A DNA stretch of 9,660 nucleotides from Rhodospirillales bacterium (GTDB taxonomy: Bacteria; Pseudomonadota; Alphaproteobacteria; CACIAM-22H2), in NCBI GenBank assembly GCA_016195145.1, contig JACQAF010000275.1, forward strand, positions 1 through 9,660, written 5' to 3'. The translations under genes were made by a program, and so were the position numbers. The first letter of the stretch is position 1. Each line of letters starts with the position of its first letter. Below the pieces are notes generated by a model. It ran no database searches. It was given only the letters and a program-made list of their open reading frames with translations, and was not told where the DNA came from. This document shows positions 1 through 6,710 of the stretch, one piece after another.

Positions 1-617
1 GCACCGCCATGCGCCTTCACGCCGGCCGCGTCCTTGCGGTCGAGCGCGGTGCGCAGCCGTTTTGCCCGATCGGCCCGCAGGCCATAGGCGGCAATCACCG
101 CCGGCACCAGCGACGGCAGCGAAAGATCGACCGACAGCCCTGTCACGCCGACCGCCGCCAGCGCCGCCGACGAGACCAGCACCACCTCGGCATCGGCCGC
201 CGCCGCGTCGGTGCCGATCAGCTCCGCCCCGACCTGGCCGATCTGCCGCTCGGGGCGCAGATCGTCGCCTTTCACGCGCAGCACCTGGCCGGCATAGGAC
301 AGGCGCAAGGGTCGCGGCCGGGCCTTGAGGCGCGTCGCTGCGATGCGCGCGACCTGGAGCGTCATGTCGGCGCGCAGGCCCATCATGCGCTGCGACACCG
401 GGTCCATCAGGCGGAAGGTGTGCGGGGCCATCGCCGCGCCGGTTCCGGCGAGCAGGCTATCCTCGAATTCGACCAGCGGCGGCTTGACCCGCTCGTAACC
501 TTGCGCGGCGCAGACGCCCATCAGCCGCTCGACACAGACGGCCTCGGCCTCCGCCTCGGGCGGCAGGATGTCGCGCAGGCCGGCAGGCAGCAGCGCACGC
601 TGGGCAAGATCGGTCAT
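1..617 (-). CDS. hisZ: ATP phosphoribosyltransferase regulatory subunit HisZ (N-terminal part, cut by window edge)
   Basis: HisZ is a catalytically inactive paralogue of histidyl-tRNA synthetase. It assembles with the short form of HisG in the cytoplasm and allows it to make phosphoribosyl-ATP, the first step of histidine synthesis. The first 205 residues are visible in an unbroken frame out of roughly 370-390 expected. Class II synthetase-like features are seen in order: LPAGLRDILPPEA (10-22), FEDSLLAGTG (51-60), LRADMTLQVARI (81-92, equivalent to synthetase motif 2), LRLSYAGQVLR (104-114) and RQIGQVGAELIG (124-135). The ADMT wording is typical of HisZ rather than of true HisS. The start is the ATG at 615-617, which gives the usual MTDL...PAGLRD N-terminus. 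It lies downstream of serC-serA and the FG-GAP gene on the same strand, across a 105-base gap, so it may be read through from serA or have its own promoter. The match to the family is clear; HisS itself is unlikely. Confidence 0.93.
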   Translation of the reverse strand, partial: MTDLAQRALLPAGLRDILPPEAEAEAVCVERLMGVCAAQGYERVKPPLVEFEDSLLAGTGAAMAPHTFRLMDPVSQRMMGLRADMTLQVARIAATRLKARPRPLRLSYAGQVLRVKGDDLRPERQIGQVGAELIGTDAAAADAEVVLVSSAALAAVGVTGLSVDLSLPSLVPAVIAAYGLRADRAKRLRTALDRKDAAGVKAHGG

Positions 618-644
618 CGCGGGAAGGCCCCTTTCCGGGTGCCC

Positions 645-673
645 TAGTTAGCCGTTTTGGCGGCTGCGGGCAA
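645..673 (-). promoter_or_regulatory. possible sigma-70-type promoter for hisZ
   Basis: On the minus strand, TTGCCC (668-673) lies 17 bases from TAACTA (645-650), 27 bases upstream of the hisZ ATG. The -35 matches consensus at 4 of 6 positions, but the -10 is poor (2 of 6). It is a spacing-based guess only. Confidence 0.25.
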
Positions 674-707
674 AGGCTAAATGCCTTATGCGCGCCCGGA
701 CGCGGGC
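672..707 (-). terminator. pair of small hairpins between the FG-GAP gene and hisZ, possible weak terminator
   Basis: Downstream of the FG-GAP stop codon the minus strand can form GCCCG/CGGGC with a 4-base loop (707-694). It can then form AAGGC/GCCTT with a 5-base loop (687-673), followed by only one further T. Both stems are short and no proper U-tract follows, so this is at best a pause or an inefficient terminator. It also overlaps the proposed hisZ -35. Confidence 0.25.
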
Positions 708-722
708 AAGAACGGTCGCCGG

Positions 723-1742
723 TTAACGCGGCCGGGCGACGAAGATGCGCCCGTCGTCGAGCCCATAGACCAGCGTCGTCCGGCCGTCGCCGAGGTCGGC
801 GGCGATCAGCGGCGCGACAATCGCCCGGTCATGGCCAGGGCTTGCGACGATACGCAGCTTGCCGCCGACGAAGCCGATCAGCGCCACCGACCGGCGGTCG
901 ATGGTGCGGACCGCGATATCGGCGACGCCGTCGCCATCGAAATCGCCGACCGCGCCGGCGTCGAGGCGCGGTGAATAGATATCGTGGCTGGTGAAGCCGG
1001 CGCGGCTTACCCGCTCGACGAACCGGCCGTCGATCCAGCTGTAGATCTTAAGCTCGCCGTCGAGATGGGGACGGACAATGACGGCGACATCGAGCCGCCC
1101 GTCGCCGTCGAAATCGGCGATGCCGATCGGGTTGAGCCAGCGGAACGGCGTGCCGATCGGCGGCGTCGCCGCCCGTTCTTCGACCCCCGCCGGGCCGAGG
1201 CGGTAAGCGGCCAAGGCCGAACCGGCCGAAACCGTGGTGCGGACAACGACGACATGATCGCGCCCGTCGCCGTCGAGATCGGCGAGACGCGGCACAAGGT
1301 CTTCGAACACCTGATCGTCGGGCAGAACGAGTTCGGCCGTCGTGCCGTCGCGTCGCTCAACCCGCAGCGCCCCGCCTTCCAGCCCGTCGCCGAGCACCGC
1401 ATGACGATAACGGTCGGTCGGCCGGGCGAACCAGGCGCGGGCGATGTCGCGCTCCCCGGCCGCGACCGTGCTTTGCGGCAGGCCGTCGGTCGGCAAGGGC
1501 GACGCGGCCGGCGGCGTATATCCGGGGCGCGGCGCGAGGACCGGTCGGCCCGCGTCGAGACGAAGAGCGAACCATGTTGCGCCCGCACCAACCATCACCG
1601 CCGGCGGAGTCTGGCGGTCGTCGCGCAACAGGACAGCGCCGCGCGGAACGCCGGCGATTGCGACCGGCTCGAACGCCGCGGCCGGGGCGGCGACGCCGGC
1701 CAGCGCGACCGCGCTCATGACTACCCGTAAAACCGAACGCAT
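723..1742 (-). CDS. secreted FG-GAP/VCBS-repeat protein of unknown function
   Basis: This 339-residue protein is probably exported. The N-terminus is basic (MRSVLR), followed by a hydrophobic alanine-rich stretch and an A-A-A cleavage site near residue 23, a classical Sec signal peptide. The mature part carries three calcium-binding loops of FG-GAP/VCBS type: DLDGDGRD at 155-162, DFDGDGRLD at 210-218 and DFDGDGVAD at 267-275. Each is followed by a hydrophobic beta-strand. A fourth, degenerate repeat lies near 314-328 (AADLGDGRTT). Such repeats form beta-propeller blades, and no catalytic motif is visible. The ATG at 1740-1742 follows a GGAG Shine-Dalgarno at 8 bases and begins 17 bases after the serA stop, so it is almost certainly co-transcribed with serC-serA. 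Its role there is unknown: it could be an adhesin-like or ligand-binding periplasmic protein. The fold assignment is firm; the function is not assigned. Confidence 0.88.
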   Translation of the reverse strand: MRSVLRVVMSAVALAGVAAPAAAFEPVAIAGVPRGAVLLRDDRQTPPAVMVGAGATWFALRLDAGRPVLAPRPGYTPPAASPLPTDGLPQSTVAAGERDIARAWFARPTDRYRHAVLGDGLEGGALRVERRDGTTAELVLPDDQVFEDLVPRLADLDGDGRDHVVVVRTTVSAGSALAAYRLGPAGVEERAATPPIGTPFRWLNPIGIADFDGDGRLDVAVIVRPHLDGELKIYSWIDGRFVERVSRAGFTSHDIYSPRLDAGAVGDFDGDGVADIAVRTIDRRSVALIGFVGGKLRIVASPGHDRAIVAPLIAADLGDGRTTLVYGLDDGRIFVARPR

Positions 1743-1759
1743 GGATGGATCTCCGATAT

Positions 1760-3337
1760 CTAAAACCGCAATCCCCGCGCCTTAACCACCAGGGGAATGC
1801 CGCGAACCTTGGCGAGCGTGCCTTCGTTGATCGGCTGGTCGACGGCGACAAGACAGATCGCGTCGGCGCCCTGGGCGGTGCGGCCGAGATGGAAGGTCGC
1901 AATGTTGTGGCCGCTGTCGCTTAGCGTGCGGCCGAGATTGCCGATGAAGCCCGGCTTGTCCTGGTTGCGGACATAGAGCATGTTCGGCGCGAATTCCGCC
2001 TCGATCTGGATGCCTTCGATCTCGACCATCCGCGGCTTATCGTGGCCGAACAGCGAGCCGGCGACGCGGCGCGTGCGGTCCTCCGCCTCGACGACGACGC
2101 GGATCAGCGTCTGGTAATCGGCCGATTCGTCGTTGCGGACTTCGCTCACCCGGATATTGCGCTCGCGCGCCACCACCGGCGCGTTGACCGTGTTGACGGT
2201 TTCGAGCTGCGGCTGGAGCAGCCCCATCAACACGCAGGCCGTCAGCGGGCGACAGTTGAGCGACGCCACATGGCCGTCGTACTCGATGGTGACGGATTTG
2301 ATATTGGTGTCGGTGAGCTGGCCGACGAAACCGCCAAGGCGCTGGGCCAACTCCATATAGGGACGAAGCTTGGGCGCATCTTCGCCGCTTACCGACGGCA
2401 TGTTGACCGCGTTGACTACGGCCCCGCTGAGCAGGAAATCCGACATCTGCTCGGCCACCTGCAGGGCAACGTTCTCCTGCGCCTCGGTGGTCGCCGCGCC
2501 AAGATGGGGCGTCGCAATCACGTCGTCGCGGCCGAACAGGGCGTTATTCTTGGCCGGCTCGGTCAGGAAGACGTCGAGCGCCGCGCCCGCGACATGCCCG
2601 GATTCGAGCGCCGCCCTGAGGTCCTCCTCGACGATCAGCCCGCCGCGCGCGCAGTTGATCAGGCGCACGCCCTTTTTGGTCTTGGTCAGCGCCCTGGCGT
2701 CGATGATGTTCTTGGTCGCCTCGGTCAGCGGCGTATGCAGGGTGATGAAATCGGCGCGCGGCAAAAGCTGGTCAAGTTCGACCTTCTCAACGCCCAATAC
2801 CTGCGCCCGGTCGGGCGACAGGAACGGGTCATAGGCGATGACCTTCATTCTGAGGCCGAGCGCACGATCGGCGACGATCGCGCCGATATTGCCGCAGCCA
2901 ATGATGCCGAGCGTCTTGCCGGTCAGTTCGACGCCCATGAAGCGGTTCTTTTCCCACTTGCCGGCCTGGGTCGAGCGGTCGGCCGCCGGCAGCTGCCGGG
3001 CGAGCGCGAACATCAGCGCAATGGCATGTTCGGCCGTGGTGATCGAATTGCCGAACGGCGTGTTCATCACCACGATGCCGCGCTGGGTGGCGGCGGCGAC
3101 GTCGATATTGTCGATCCCGATGCCGGCCCGCCCGATCACCTTGAGATGACGGGCTTCGTTGAGGATGTCGGGCGTGACCTTGGTCGCCGAGCGCACGGCG
3201 AGCCCGTCATAAATGCCGATAATCTGTTTCAGCTCATCGGGCTTGAGGCCGGTCTTGACGTCGGCTTCGATGCCGCGCGCCTTGAAGATGGCGACGGCGT
3301 GAGGGCTGAGGCTGTCAGCGATAAGAACCTTGGGCAT
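1760..3337 (-). CDS. serA: D-3-phosphoglycerate dehydrogenase SerA, long form with ASB and ACT domains
   Basis: SerA oxidises 3-phosphoglycerate to 3-phosphohydroxypyruvate with NAD, the committed step of serine synthesis, in the cytoplasm. The protein is 525 residues. The 2-hydroxyacid dehydrogenase core covers about 1-315, with the Rossmann motif GIIGCGNIG at 144-152. Catalytic residues are Arg231 (in ARGGLI), Glu260 (in TEPA) and His278 (in TPHLG). An intervening ASB domain (about 320-445) and a C-terminal ACT domain (about 452-525, LYVRNQDKPGFIG) follow. In long-form enzymes such as the mycobacterial one these domains mediate oligomerisation and serine feedback inhibition, so allosteric control is likely here. 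The start is the ATG at 3335-3337, giving the standard MPKVLIADSLS N-terminus. Upstream extension would overlap serC in another frame and has no homology-like content. The Shine-Dalgarno is weak, and the gene begins 47 bases after the serC stop, consistent with one operon. Confidence 0.97.
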   Translation of the reverse strand: MPKVLIADSLSPHAVAIFKARGIEADVKTGLKPDELKQIIGIYDGLAVRSATKVTPDILNEARHLKVIGRAGIGIDNIDVAAATQRGIVVMNTPFGNSITTAEHAIALMFALARQLPAADRSTQAGKWEKNRFMGVELTGKTLGIIGCGNIGAIVADRALGLRMKVIAYDPFLSPDRAQVLGVEKVELDQLLPRADFITLHTPLTEATKNIIDARALTKTKKGVRLINCARGGLIVEEDLRAALESGHVAGAALDVFLTEPAKNNALFGRDDVIATPHLGAATTEAQENVALQVAEQMSDFLLSGAVVNAVNMPSVSGEDAPKLRPYMELAQRLGGFVGQLTDTNIKSVTIEYDGHVASLNCRPLTACVLMGLLQPQLETVNTVNAPVVARERNIRVSEVRNDESADYQTLIRVVVEAEDRTRRVAGSLFGHDKPRMVEIEGIQIEAEFAPNMLYVRNQDKPGFIGNLGRTLSDSGHNIATFHLGRTAQGADAICLVAVDQPINEGTLAKVRGIPLVVKARGLRF

Positions 3338-3384
3338 GTGCGGTGCTTTCTGGAGGCGTTGGTCGGATGCGAGCGAGGCGGCGT

Positions 3385-4566
3385 TCAGGCCGAGGCCGGC
3401 GCCGCGGTTTCGGCCTTCGCCGCCGCGAAGGCCCAATCGAGCCACGGAAACAGCGCTTCGAGGTCGCTGCGCTCGACCGTGGCGCCGCACCAGATCCGCA
3501 AGCCCGGCGGCGCGTCGCGATAGGCGTCGATGTCGTAGGCGATTTTTTCCGCTTCGAGCAGCGCCACCATGCGTTTCGAGAACGCCGCCTTCGCCTCGAT
3601 CGGCAGGCCGGCGACCGCCGGATCGACGATCTTCAGGCACACCGAGGTGCAGGAGCGAACCGCCTTGTCCTCGGCGAGAAAGCCGACCCAGCCGGCGCGG
3701 GCGGCCCACGCCTCGACCGCGGCGAGGTTACCTTCCGAGCGCGCAATCAGGCCCTTGAGCCCGCCGGCCGCCTCGGCCCATTTGAGTCCGTCGATCGCGT
3801 CCTCGACGCACAGCATCGACGGCGTGTTGATCGTCTCGCCCTTGAACACGCCCTCGATCAGCTTGCCGCCCTGGGTCAGGCGGAAGATTTTCGGCAAGGG
3901 CCAGGGCGGCGCGTAGCTTTCCAGCCGCTCGACCGCGCGCGGCGAGAGGATGAGCATGCCGTGCTGCCCTTCGCCGCCGAGAACCTTTTGCCAGGAATAG
4001 GTCGTGACATCGAGCTTGTCCCACGGCAGGTCCATGGCGAAGGCGGCCGAGGTGGCGTCGCAGATGGTCAGGCCCTGGCGATTGGCGGGAATCCAGTCGC
4101 CGTTCGGCGACCGCACGCCCGAGGTCGTGCCGTTCCAGGTAAAGACCACATCGCCGGCGAAATCGACCCGCCCGAGATCGGGCAGCCGGCCATAGGGCGC
4201 GTTGAGCACGCGGGCGTCCTTGAGCTTGAGCTGCTTGACCGCATCGGTCGCCCAGCCTTCGCCGAAGCTTTCCCAGGCGAGAAGATCGACCCGGCGCGGC
4301 CCGAGCAGCGACCACAAGGCCATCTCGACCGCCCCGGTGTCGGAGGCGGGTACGATGCCGATGCGGTAACTCTTGGGCACGCCGAGTACGGCGCGCGTCC
4401 GGTCGATGACCTCGGCCAGCTTGGCCTTGCCGTCCTTCGATCGGTGCGAGCGTCCGACGCAGGCACCAGTCAGCGACGAAAGCGACCAGCCGGGACGCTT
4501 GGCGCAGGGACCAGAAGAGAAATTGGGGGATTGCGGCCGTGTGGCCGGTTTGGCGGTCATGTGCAT
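3385..4566 (-). CDS. serC: phosphoserine aminotransferase SerC (alphaproteobacterial/Methanosarcina-type subfamily)
   Basis: SerC is a PLP-dependent class V aminotransferase. It converts 3-phosphohydroxypyruvate plus glutamate to O-phosphoserine and 2-oxoglutarate. The protein is 393 residues, normal for this subfamily. The N-terminal signature NFSSGPCAKRPGWSL is at 15-29 and GRSHRSKDGKAKL at 38-50. VPASDTGAVE (72-81) is the phosphate/PLP-binding region. Asp170 in ICDATSAAF should contact the PLP pyridine nitrogen, and Lys194 in SWQKVLGGEGQHG is the expected Schiff-base lysine. Two ATGs lie at the start (4564-4566 and 4558-4560). The first is chosen because the GGAAGGA Shine-Dalgarno is 8 bases away from it, against 14 from the second. 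The homologous part begins at about the second Met (MTAKPATRP), so that cannot be excluded. It is the first gene of serC-serA and is preceded by a structured leader that probably controls its translation. Confidence 0.96.
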   Translation of the reverse strand: MHMTAKPATRPQSPNFSSGPCAKRPGWSLSSLTGACVGRSHRSKDGKAKLAEVIDRTRAVLGVPKSYRIGIVPASDTGAVEMALWSLLGPRRVDLLAWESFGEGWATDAVKQLKLKDARVLNAPYGRLPDLGRVDFAGDVVFTWNGTTSGVRSPNGDWIPANRQGLTICDATSAAFAMDLPWDKLDVTTYSWQKVLGGEGQHGMLILSPRAVERLESYAPPWPLPKIFRLTQGGKLIEGVFKGETINTPSMLCVEDAIDGLKWAEAAGGLKGLIARSEGNLAAVEAWAARAGWVGFLAEDKAVRSCTSVCLKIVDPAVAGLPIEAKAAFSKRMVALLEAEKIAYDIDAYRDAPPGLRIWCGATVERSDLEALFPWLDWAFAAAKAETAAPASA

Positions 4567-4616
4567 AACGCTATTCCTTCCAGAATAGCCGGGACCCGTT
4601 GGGAGGTCCTGGCCCG
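4567..4616 (-). ncRNA. serC leader RNA: two hairpins, the second enclosing the ribosome-binding site
   Basis: On the minus strand, hairpin 1 is GGACC (4609-4605), an 8-base loop, then GGTCC (4596-4592). It can be extended by two C-G pairs beyond one A-C mismatch. Hairpin 2 is a perfect 7-bp stem GCTATTC (4589-4583) / GAATAGC (4576-4570) with the 6-base loop TGGAAG. That loop and the following bases form the serC Shine-Dalgarno. Four bases later comes AUG. This matches the described serC motif of alphaproteobacteria (Corbino et al. 2005; also an Rfam family), whose last stem overlaps the serC ribosome-binding site upstream of serC-serA. The proposed promoter places +1 right at the foot of hairpin 1. 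The ligand or trans-factor is not known to me. The structures are read directly; family membership is from memory of the description. Confidence 0.8.
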
Positions 4617-4622
4617 CCGCGG

Positions 4623-4651
4623 ACAATAGAGATGTCGCCGGCGGCCCGCAA
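4623..4651 (-). promoter_or_regulatory. candidate promoter of the serC-serA operon
   Basis: The minus strand has TTGCGG (4646-4651) and TATTGT (4623-4628) separated by exactly 17 bases. Counting six bases beyond the -10 puts transcription start near 4616. That produces a leader of about 50 bases consisting only of the two serC-leader hairpins, which supports the call. Confidence 0.5.
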
Positions 4652-4660
4652 CGGGAAAAG

Positions 4661-4686
4661 CGAATGCGTTTGCGGCAAAACGCCGC
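4661..4686 (-). terminator. inverted repeats after the DUF486 gene, possible weak terminator
   Basis: The minus strand offers two mutually exclusive stems: GCGGC/GCCGC (4686-4672) and GCGTTT/AAACGC (4683-4666, 6-base loop). A run of four T follows only about 6 bases after the second stem (4659-4656), so terminator strength is doubtful. Its place between the DUF486 stop and the serC promoter suits a boundary between two transcription units. Confidence 0.28.
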
Positions 4687-4707
4687 GACCGACTACCGGC
4701 GCGGCGC

Positions 4708-5034
4708 CTATTTCTGGAACATGAAAAAGGCGGCGGCGACCAGGCAGGCAAATCCGGCGAGATGGTTCCAGCGAAGCGCCTCGCCGAGATAGAGAATCGA
4801 GAAGCCGGCAAAGATCGACAGGGTGATGATTTCCTGGATCGTCTTTAGCTGCGCGCCGGTGAACTGCCCGTAGCCGTAACGGTTGGCCGGCACCATCAGG
4901 CAGTACTCGAAAAACGCAATCGCCCAGCTGATGACGATCACCTTCCACAGCGGCACGACGGGAAATTTGAGGTGGCCGTACCAGGCGAAGGTCATGAAAA
5001 CGTTCGAGCCGATCAGCAGCAAAACCGTCAGCAT
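4708..5034 (-). CDS. DUF486 (DMT-like) small inner-membrane protein
   Basis: This 108-residue protein is almost entirely hydrophobic, with four predicted membrane helices at about 2-19, 28-49, 65-84 and 89-106. It has the DUF486 family look: an N-terminal GSNVFMTFAWYGHLKF (9-24), AIAFFEYCLMVPANRYGYGQF (starting at 38), TGAQLKTIQE (59-68) and FMFQK at the end. DUF486 proteins resemble half of a drug/metabolite transporter (EamA/SMR-like) and would have to dimerise to transport anything. No substrate is established. The ATG at 5032-5034 has an AGGGG Shine-Dalgarno 7 bases upstream. It lies 44 bases after the MaoC-like gene on the same strand, so it may be the last gene of that cluster, but the link is only positional. 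Family assignment is confident; function is unknown. Confidence 0.9.
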   Translation of the reverse strand: MLTVLLLIGSNVFMTFAWYGHLKFPVVPLWKVIVISWAIAFFEYCLMVPANRYGYGQFTGAQLKTIQEIITLSIFAGFSILYLGEALRWNHLAGFACLVAAAFFMFQK

Positions 5035-5078
5035 CGCCGTGCCCCTGGGTTGCGATTTGGGAAAACCTCGGGCGCGGG

Positions 5079-5534
5079 CTATCCGCGCCGCCGTTTGACC
5101 ATGATGACGAAGGTCGCGGTCATCGCCGCCTCGCTGCGCTGGTTAACCGCCTGGACGCCGAGCTTGAGGATGCCGCGATCGGGCTTGGAGGTGGACGGGA
5201 TGATTTCCTTCACCTCGGCCACGGTGCGCAGCGTATCGCCCGGACGCACCGGCCTCACCCAGCGCAGCTCGTCGATTCCCGGCGCGCCGAGATTGCCGCC
5301 GATCAGGAACCCGGTCTGATAAAGCACCCGGAAGGCGATCGCCAGGGTATGAAAGCCGCTGGCGATCAGCCCGCCATATTGCGTCGCCTTCGCCGCCTCG
5401 ACGTCGATATGGAAGGGCTGCGGATCGAAACGCAGCGCGAAATCGATGATGTCGGATTCGGTGAAGGTGTAGCCGCGGCTTTCGAAGCGTTGGCCGACCG
5501 TCATGTCGTCGAGATAAAGATCGTGCGTCGTCAT
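5079..5534 (-). CDS. MaoC-like hotdog-fold dehydratase
   Basis: This 151-residue protein is a single MaoC/R-hydratase-like hotdog domain, the typical length for stand-alone members. Such enzymes hydrate trans-2-enoyl-CoA or dehydrate 3-hydroxyacyl-CoA or mesaconyl/methylmalyl-type CoA thioesters in the cytoplasm. The hydratase signature is intact: Asp37 and His42 in DPQPFHID (37-44) are the catalytic pair, followed by YGGLIASGFHT (53-63) lining the active site and VRPVRPGDTL (93-102). The start is the ATG at 5532-5534. Only 4 bases separate it from the stop of the upstream tartrate/D-malate-type dehydrogenase, so the two are very likely translated from one message. The Shine-Dalgarno is weak, which fits translational coupling. 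The true substrate cannot be read from the sequence. Pairing with a decarboxylating hydroxyacid dehydrogenase hints at a small dicarboxylic-acid or CoA-ester pathway, but that is inference. Confidence 0.9.
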   Translation of the reverse strand: MTTHDLYLDDMTVGQRFESRGYTFTESDIIDFALRFDPQPFHIDVEAAKATQYGGLIASGFHTLAIAFRVLYQTGFLIGGNLGAPGIDELRWVRPVRPGDTLRTVAEVKEIIPSTSKPDRGILKLGVQAVNQRSEAAMTATFVIMVKRRRG

Positions 5535-5538
5535 CGGC

Positions 5539-6612
5539 CTACACCGCGTCGGCGATCGCCTTGCCCATTTCCGAGGTCTTCGTCTTGCCGCCGATATCGG
5601 CGGTGCGCAGCGGCGTCTCGGCGATCACCTTCTCGATCGCCGCGACCACGGCAGCGCCCGCCTCGGGATGGCCGAGGTGGTCGAGCATCATCGCCCCGGT
5701 CCAGATCTGGCCGATCGGATTGGCGACGCCCTTGCCGGCGATGTCGGGGGCGGAACCGTGCACCGGCTCGAACATCGAGGGATGGGTTTTTTCGGGGTTG
5801 ATGTTGGCGCCGGGCGCGATGCCGATCCCCGCCGCGACGGCCGGCGCGAGGTCGGACAGGATGTCGCCGAACAGGTTGGAGGCGACGACAACATCGAACC
5901 AGTCCGGATGGCGGACCATGTGCGAACACAGGATGTCGATATGGTACTGGTCGGTGCGGATGTCGGCGTAGTTCTTCTTCATCGCGGCGAAGCGTTCGTC
6001 CCAGTACGGCATGCTGATCGAGATGCCGTTCGACTTGGTCGCCGAGGTGACGTGCTTCTTCGGCCGGCGTTGGGCGAGCTCGAAGGCGTAGCGCATGATG
6101 CGGTCGCAGCCCTTGCGGGTGAACACCGCCTGCTGCACGGCGAGCTCGTCCTCGGTGTCCTTGTTGAGGCGGCCGCCGATCTCGGAATACTCGCCCTCGA
6201 CGTTCTCGCGCACGATGACCATGTCGATATCGGCCGGTCCGCGGTTCGTGAGCGGCGAATCGAGCCCCTTAAGCAGGCGCACCGGGCGCAGGTTGACGTA
6301 CTGGCGGAAATTGCGCCGGATCGGGATCAGGAGCCCCCACAGCGACACATGGTCGGCCACGCCGGGAAAGCCCACTGCGCCGAGATAGATCGCCTCGAAG
6401 TTGCGCAGCTCATCGATCCCGTCCTCGGGCATCATCCGGCCGGTCTTGGCGAAGTTCTCGCAGCTCCAGTCGAAATGCGTGAAGTCGAACGATATGCCGA
6501 ACTTCCGCCCCGCCGCCTCGAGGACGCGCAGGCCCTCGGGCACGACTTCCTTGCCGATCCCGTCGCCCGGAATAACCGCGATCTTGTGCGCAGACTTCGT
6601 CTTGCCGGCCAT
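5539..6612 (-). CDS. tartrate/D-malate dehydrogenase-type beta-decarboxylating dehydrogenase
   Basis: This 357-residue enzyme belongs to the isocitrate/isopropylmalate dehydrogenase family, which oxidises and decarboxylates 2-hydroxyacids with NAD and Mg or Mn. The N-terminal IAVIPGDGIGKEV (11-23) and the family signature SNLFGDILSDLAPAVAAGIG (starting at 245; metal-binding Asp250 and Asp254) are present. FDWSCENFAKTGRMMPEDG (starting at 47), LWGLLIPIR (91-99) and YVNLRPVRLL (105-114) resemble tartrate dehydrogenase and D-malate dehydrogenase (TtuC/DmlA) more than LeuB. Substrate-binding Arg109, Arg135 (VREN), Tyr142 and Lys193 (TKSN) are visible, as is GSAPDIAGKG (286-295) near the cofactor site. 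The ATG at 6610-6612 is chosen: it has GGGGAG 10 bases upstream, and the family fold begins at residue 10. Longer same-frame extensions overlap the ada-like gene and are rejected. Substrate could be D-malate, tartrate or a relative, so I give no gene symbol. Confidence 0.92.
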   Translation of the reverse strand: MAGKTKSAHKIAVIPGDGIGKEVVPEGLRVLEAAGRKFGISFDFTHFDWSCENFAKTGRMMPEDGIDELRNFEAIYLGAVGFPGVADHVSLWGLLIPIRRNFRQYVNLRPVRLLKGLDSPLTNRGPADIDMVIVRENVEGEYSEIGGRLNKDTEDELAVQQAVFTRKGCDRIMRYAFELAQRRPKKHVTSATKSNGISISMPYWDERFAAMKKNYADIRTDQYHIDILCSHMVRHPDWFDVVVASNLFGDILSDLAPAVAAGIGIAPGANINPEKTHPSMFEPVHGSAPDIAGKGVANPIGQIWTGAMMLDHLGHPEAGAAVVAAIEKVIAETPLRTADIGGKTKTSEMGKAIADAV

Positions 6613-6710
6613 GCGTCGTCGACTCCCCTGATTTGGCGATCCGGGGGCGAGACTAGCAGGTCGTTTCCTGCGGTTCGATAGCCAGAAAGGCGCAAGCCGG
6701 CCGGACGGTC

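Noticed and set aside
9..647. Plus-strand open frame opposite hisZ
   Set aside because: The minus strand encodes an uninterrupted HisZ N-terminus with family motifs; this frame is Arg/Gln/His-rich without a recognisable domain.
984..1730. Plus-strand open frame opposite the FG-GAP gene
   Set aside because: Its apparent repeats (VAVEIGD-like) are the reverse complement of the DxDGDG repeats; the minus-strand protein has a signal peptide and the real repeat pattern.
2042..3523. Long plus-strand open frame of 493 codons opposite serA
   Set aside because: It is antisense to a clear SerA with intact catalytic residues. The translation is rich in Arg, Gly, Asp and His with no recognisable domain, as expected for a shadow frame in GC-rich DNA.
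3338..3709. N-terminal extension of serA using an upstream alternative start
   Set aside because: It would overlap the serC coding region in another frame, and the added residues are Arg/Gly-rich with no family match. The MPKVLIADSLS start is standard.
3343..4629. Long plus-strand open frame of 428 codons opposite serC
   Set aside because: It is the antisense shadow of SerC; it has no domain, no convincing ribosome-binding site and low-complexity composition.
5539..6612. Calling the dehydrogenase LeuB (3-isopropylmalate dehydrogenase)
   Set aside because: The fold is shared, but the substrate-region wording (LWGLLIPIR, YVNLRPVRLL, TGRMMPEDG) is closer to tartrate/D-malate dehydrogenases, and no leuA, leuC or leuD is nearby.
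6657..6672. Inverted repeat GCAGG/CCTGC between the ada-like and dehydrogenase genes as a terminator
   Set aside because: The stem is only 5 bp and no T-run follows on the minus strand; it is not good enough to call.
5668..6681. Plus-strand open frame of 337 codons opposite the dehydrogenase gene
   Set aside because: It is the shadow of a well-conserved enzyme; no motif of its own.
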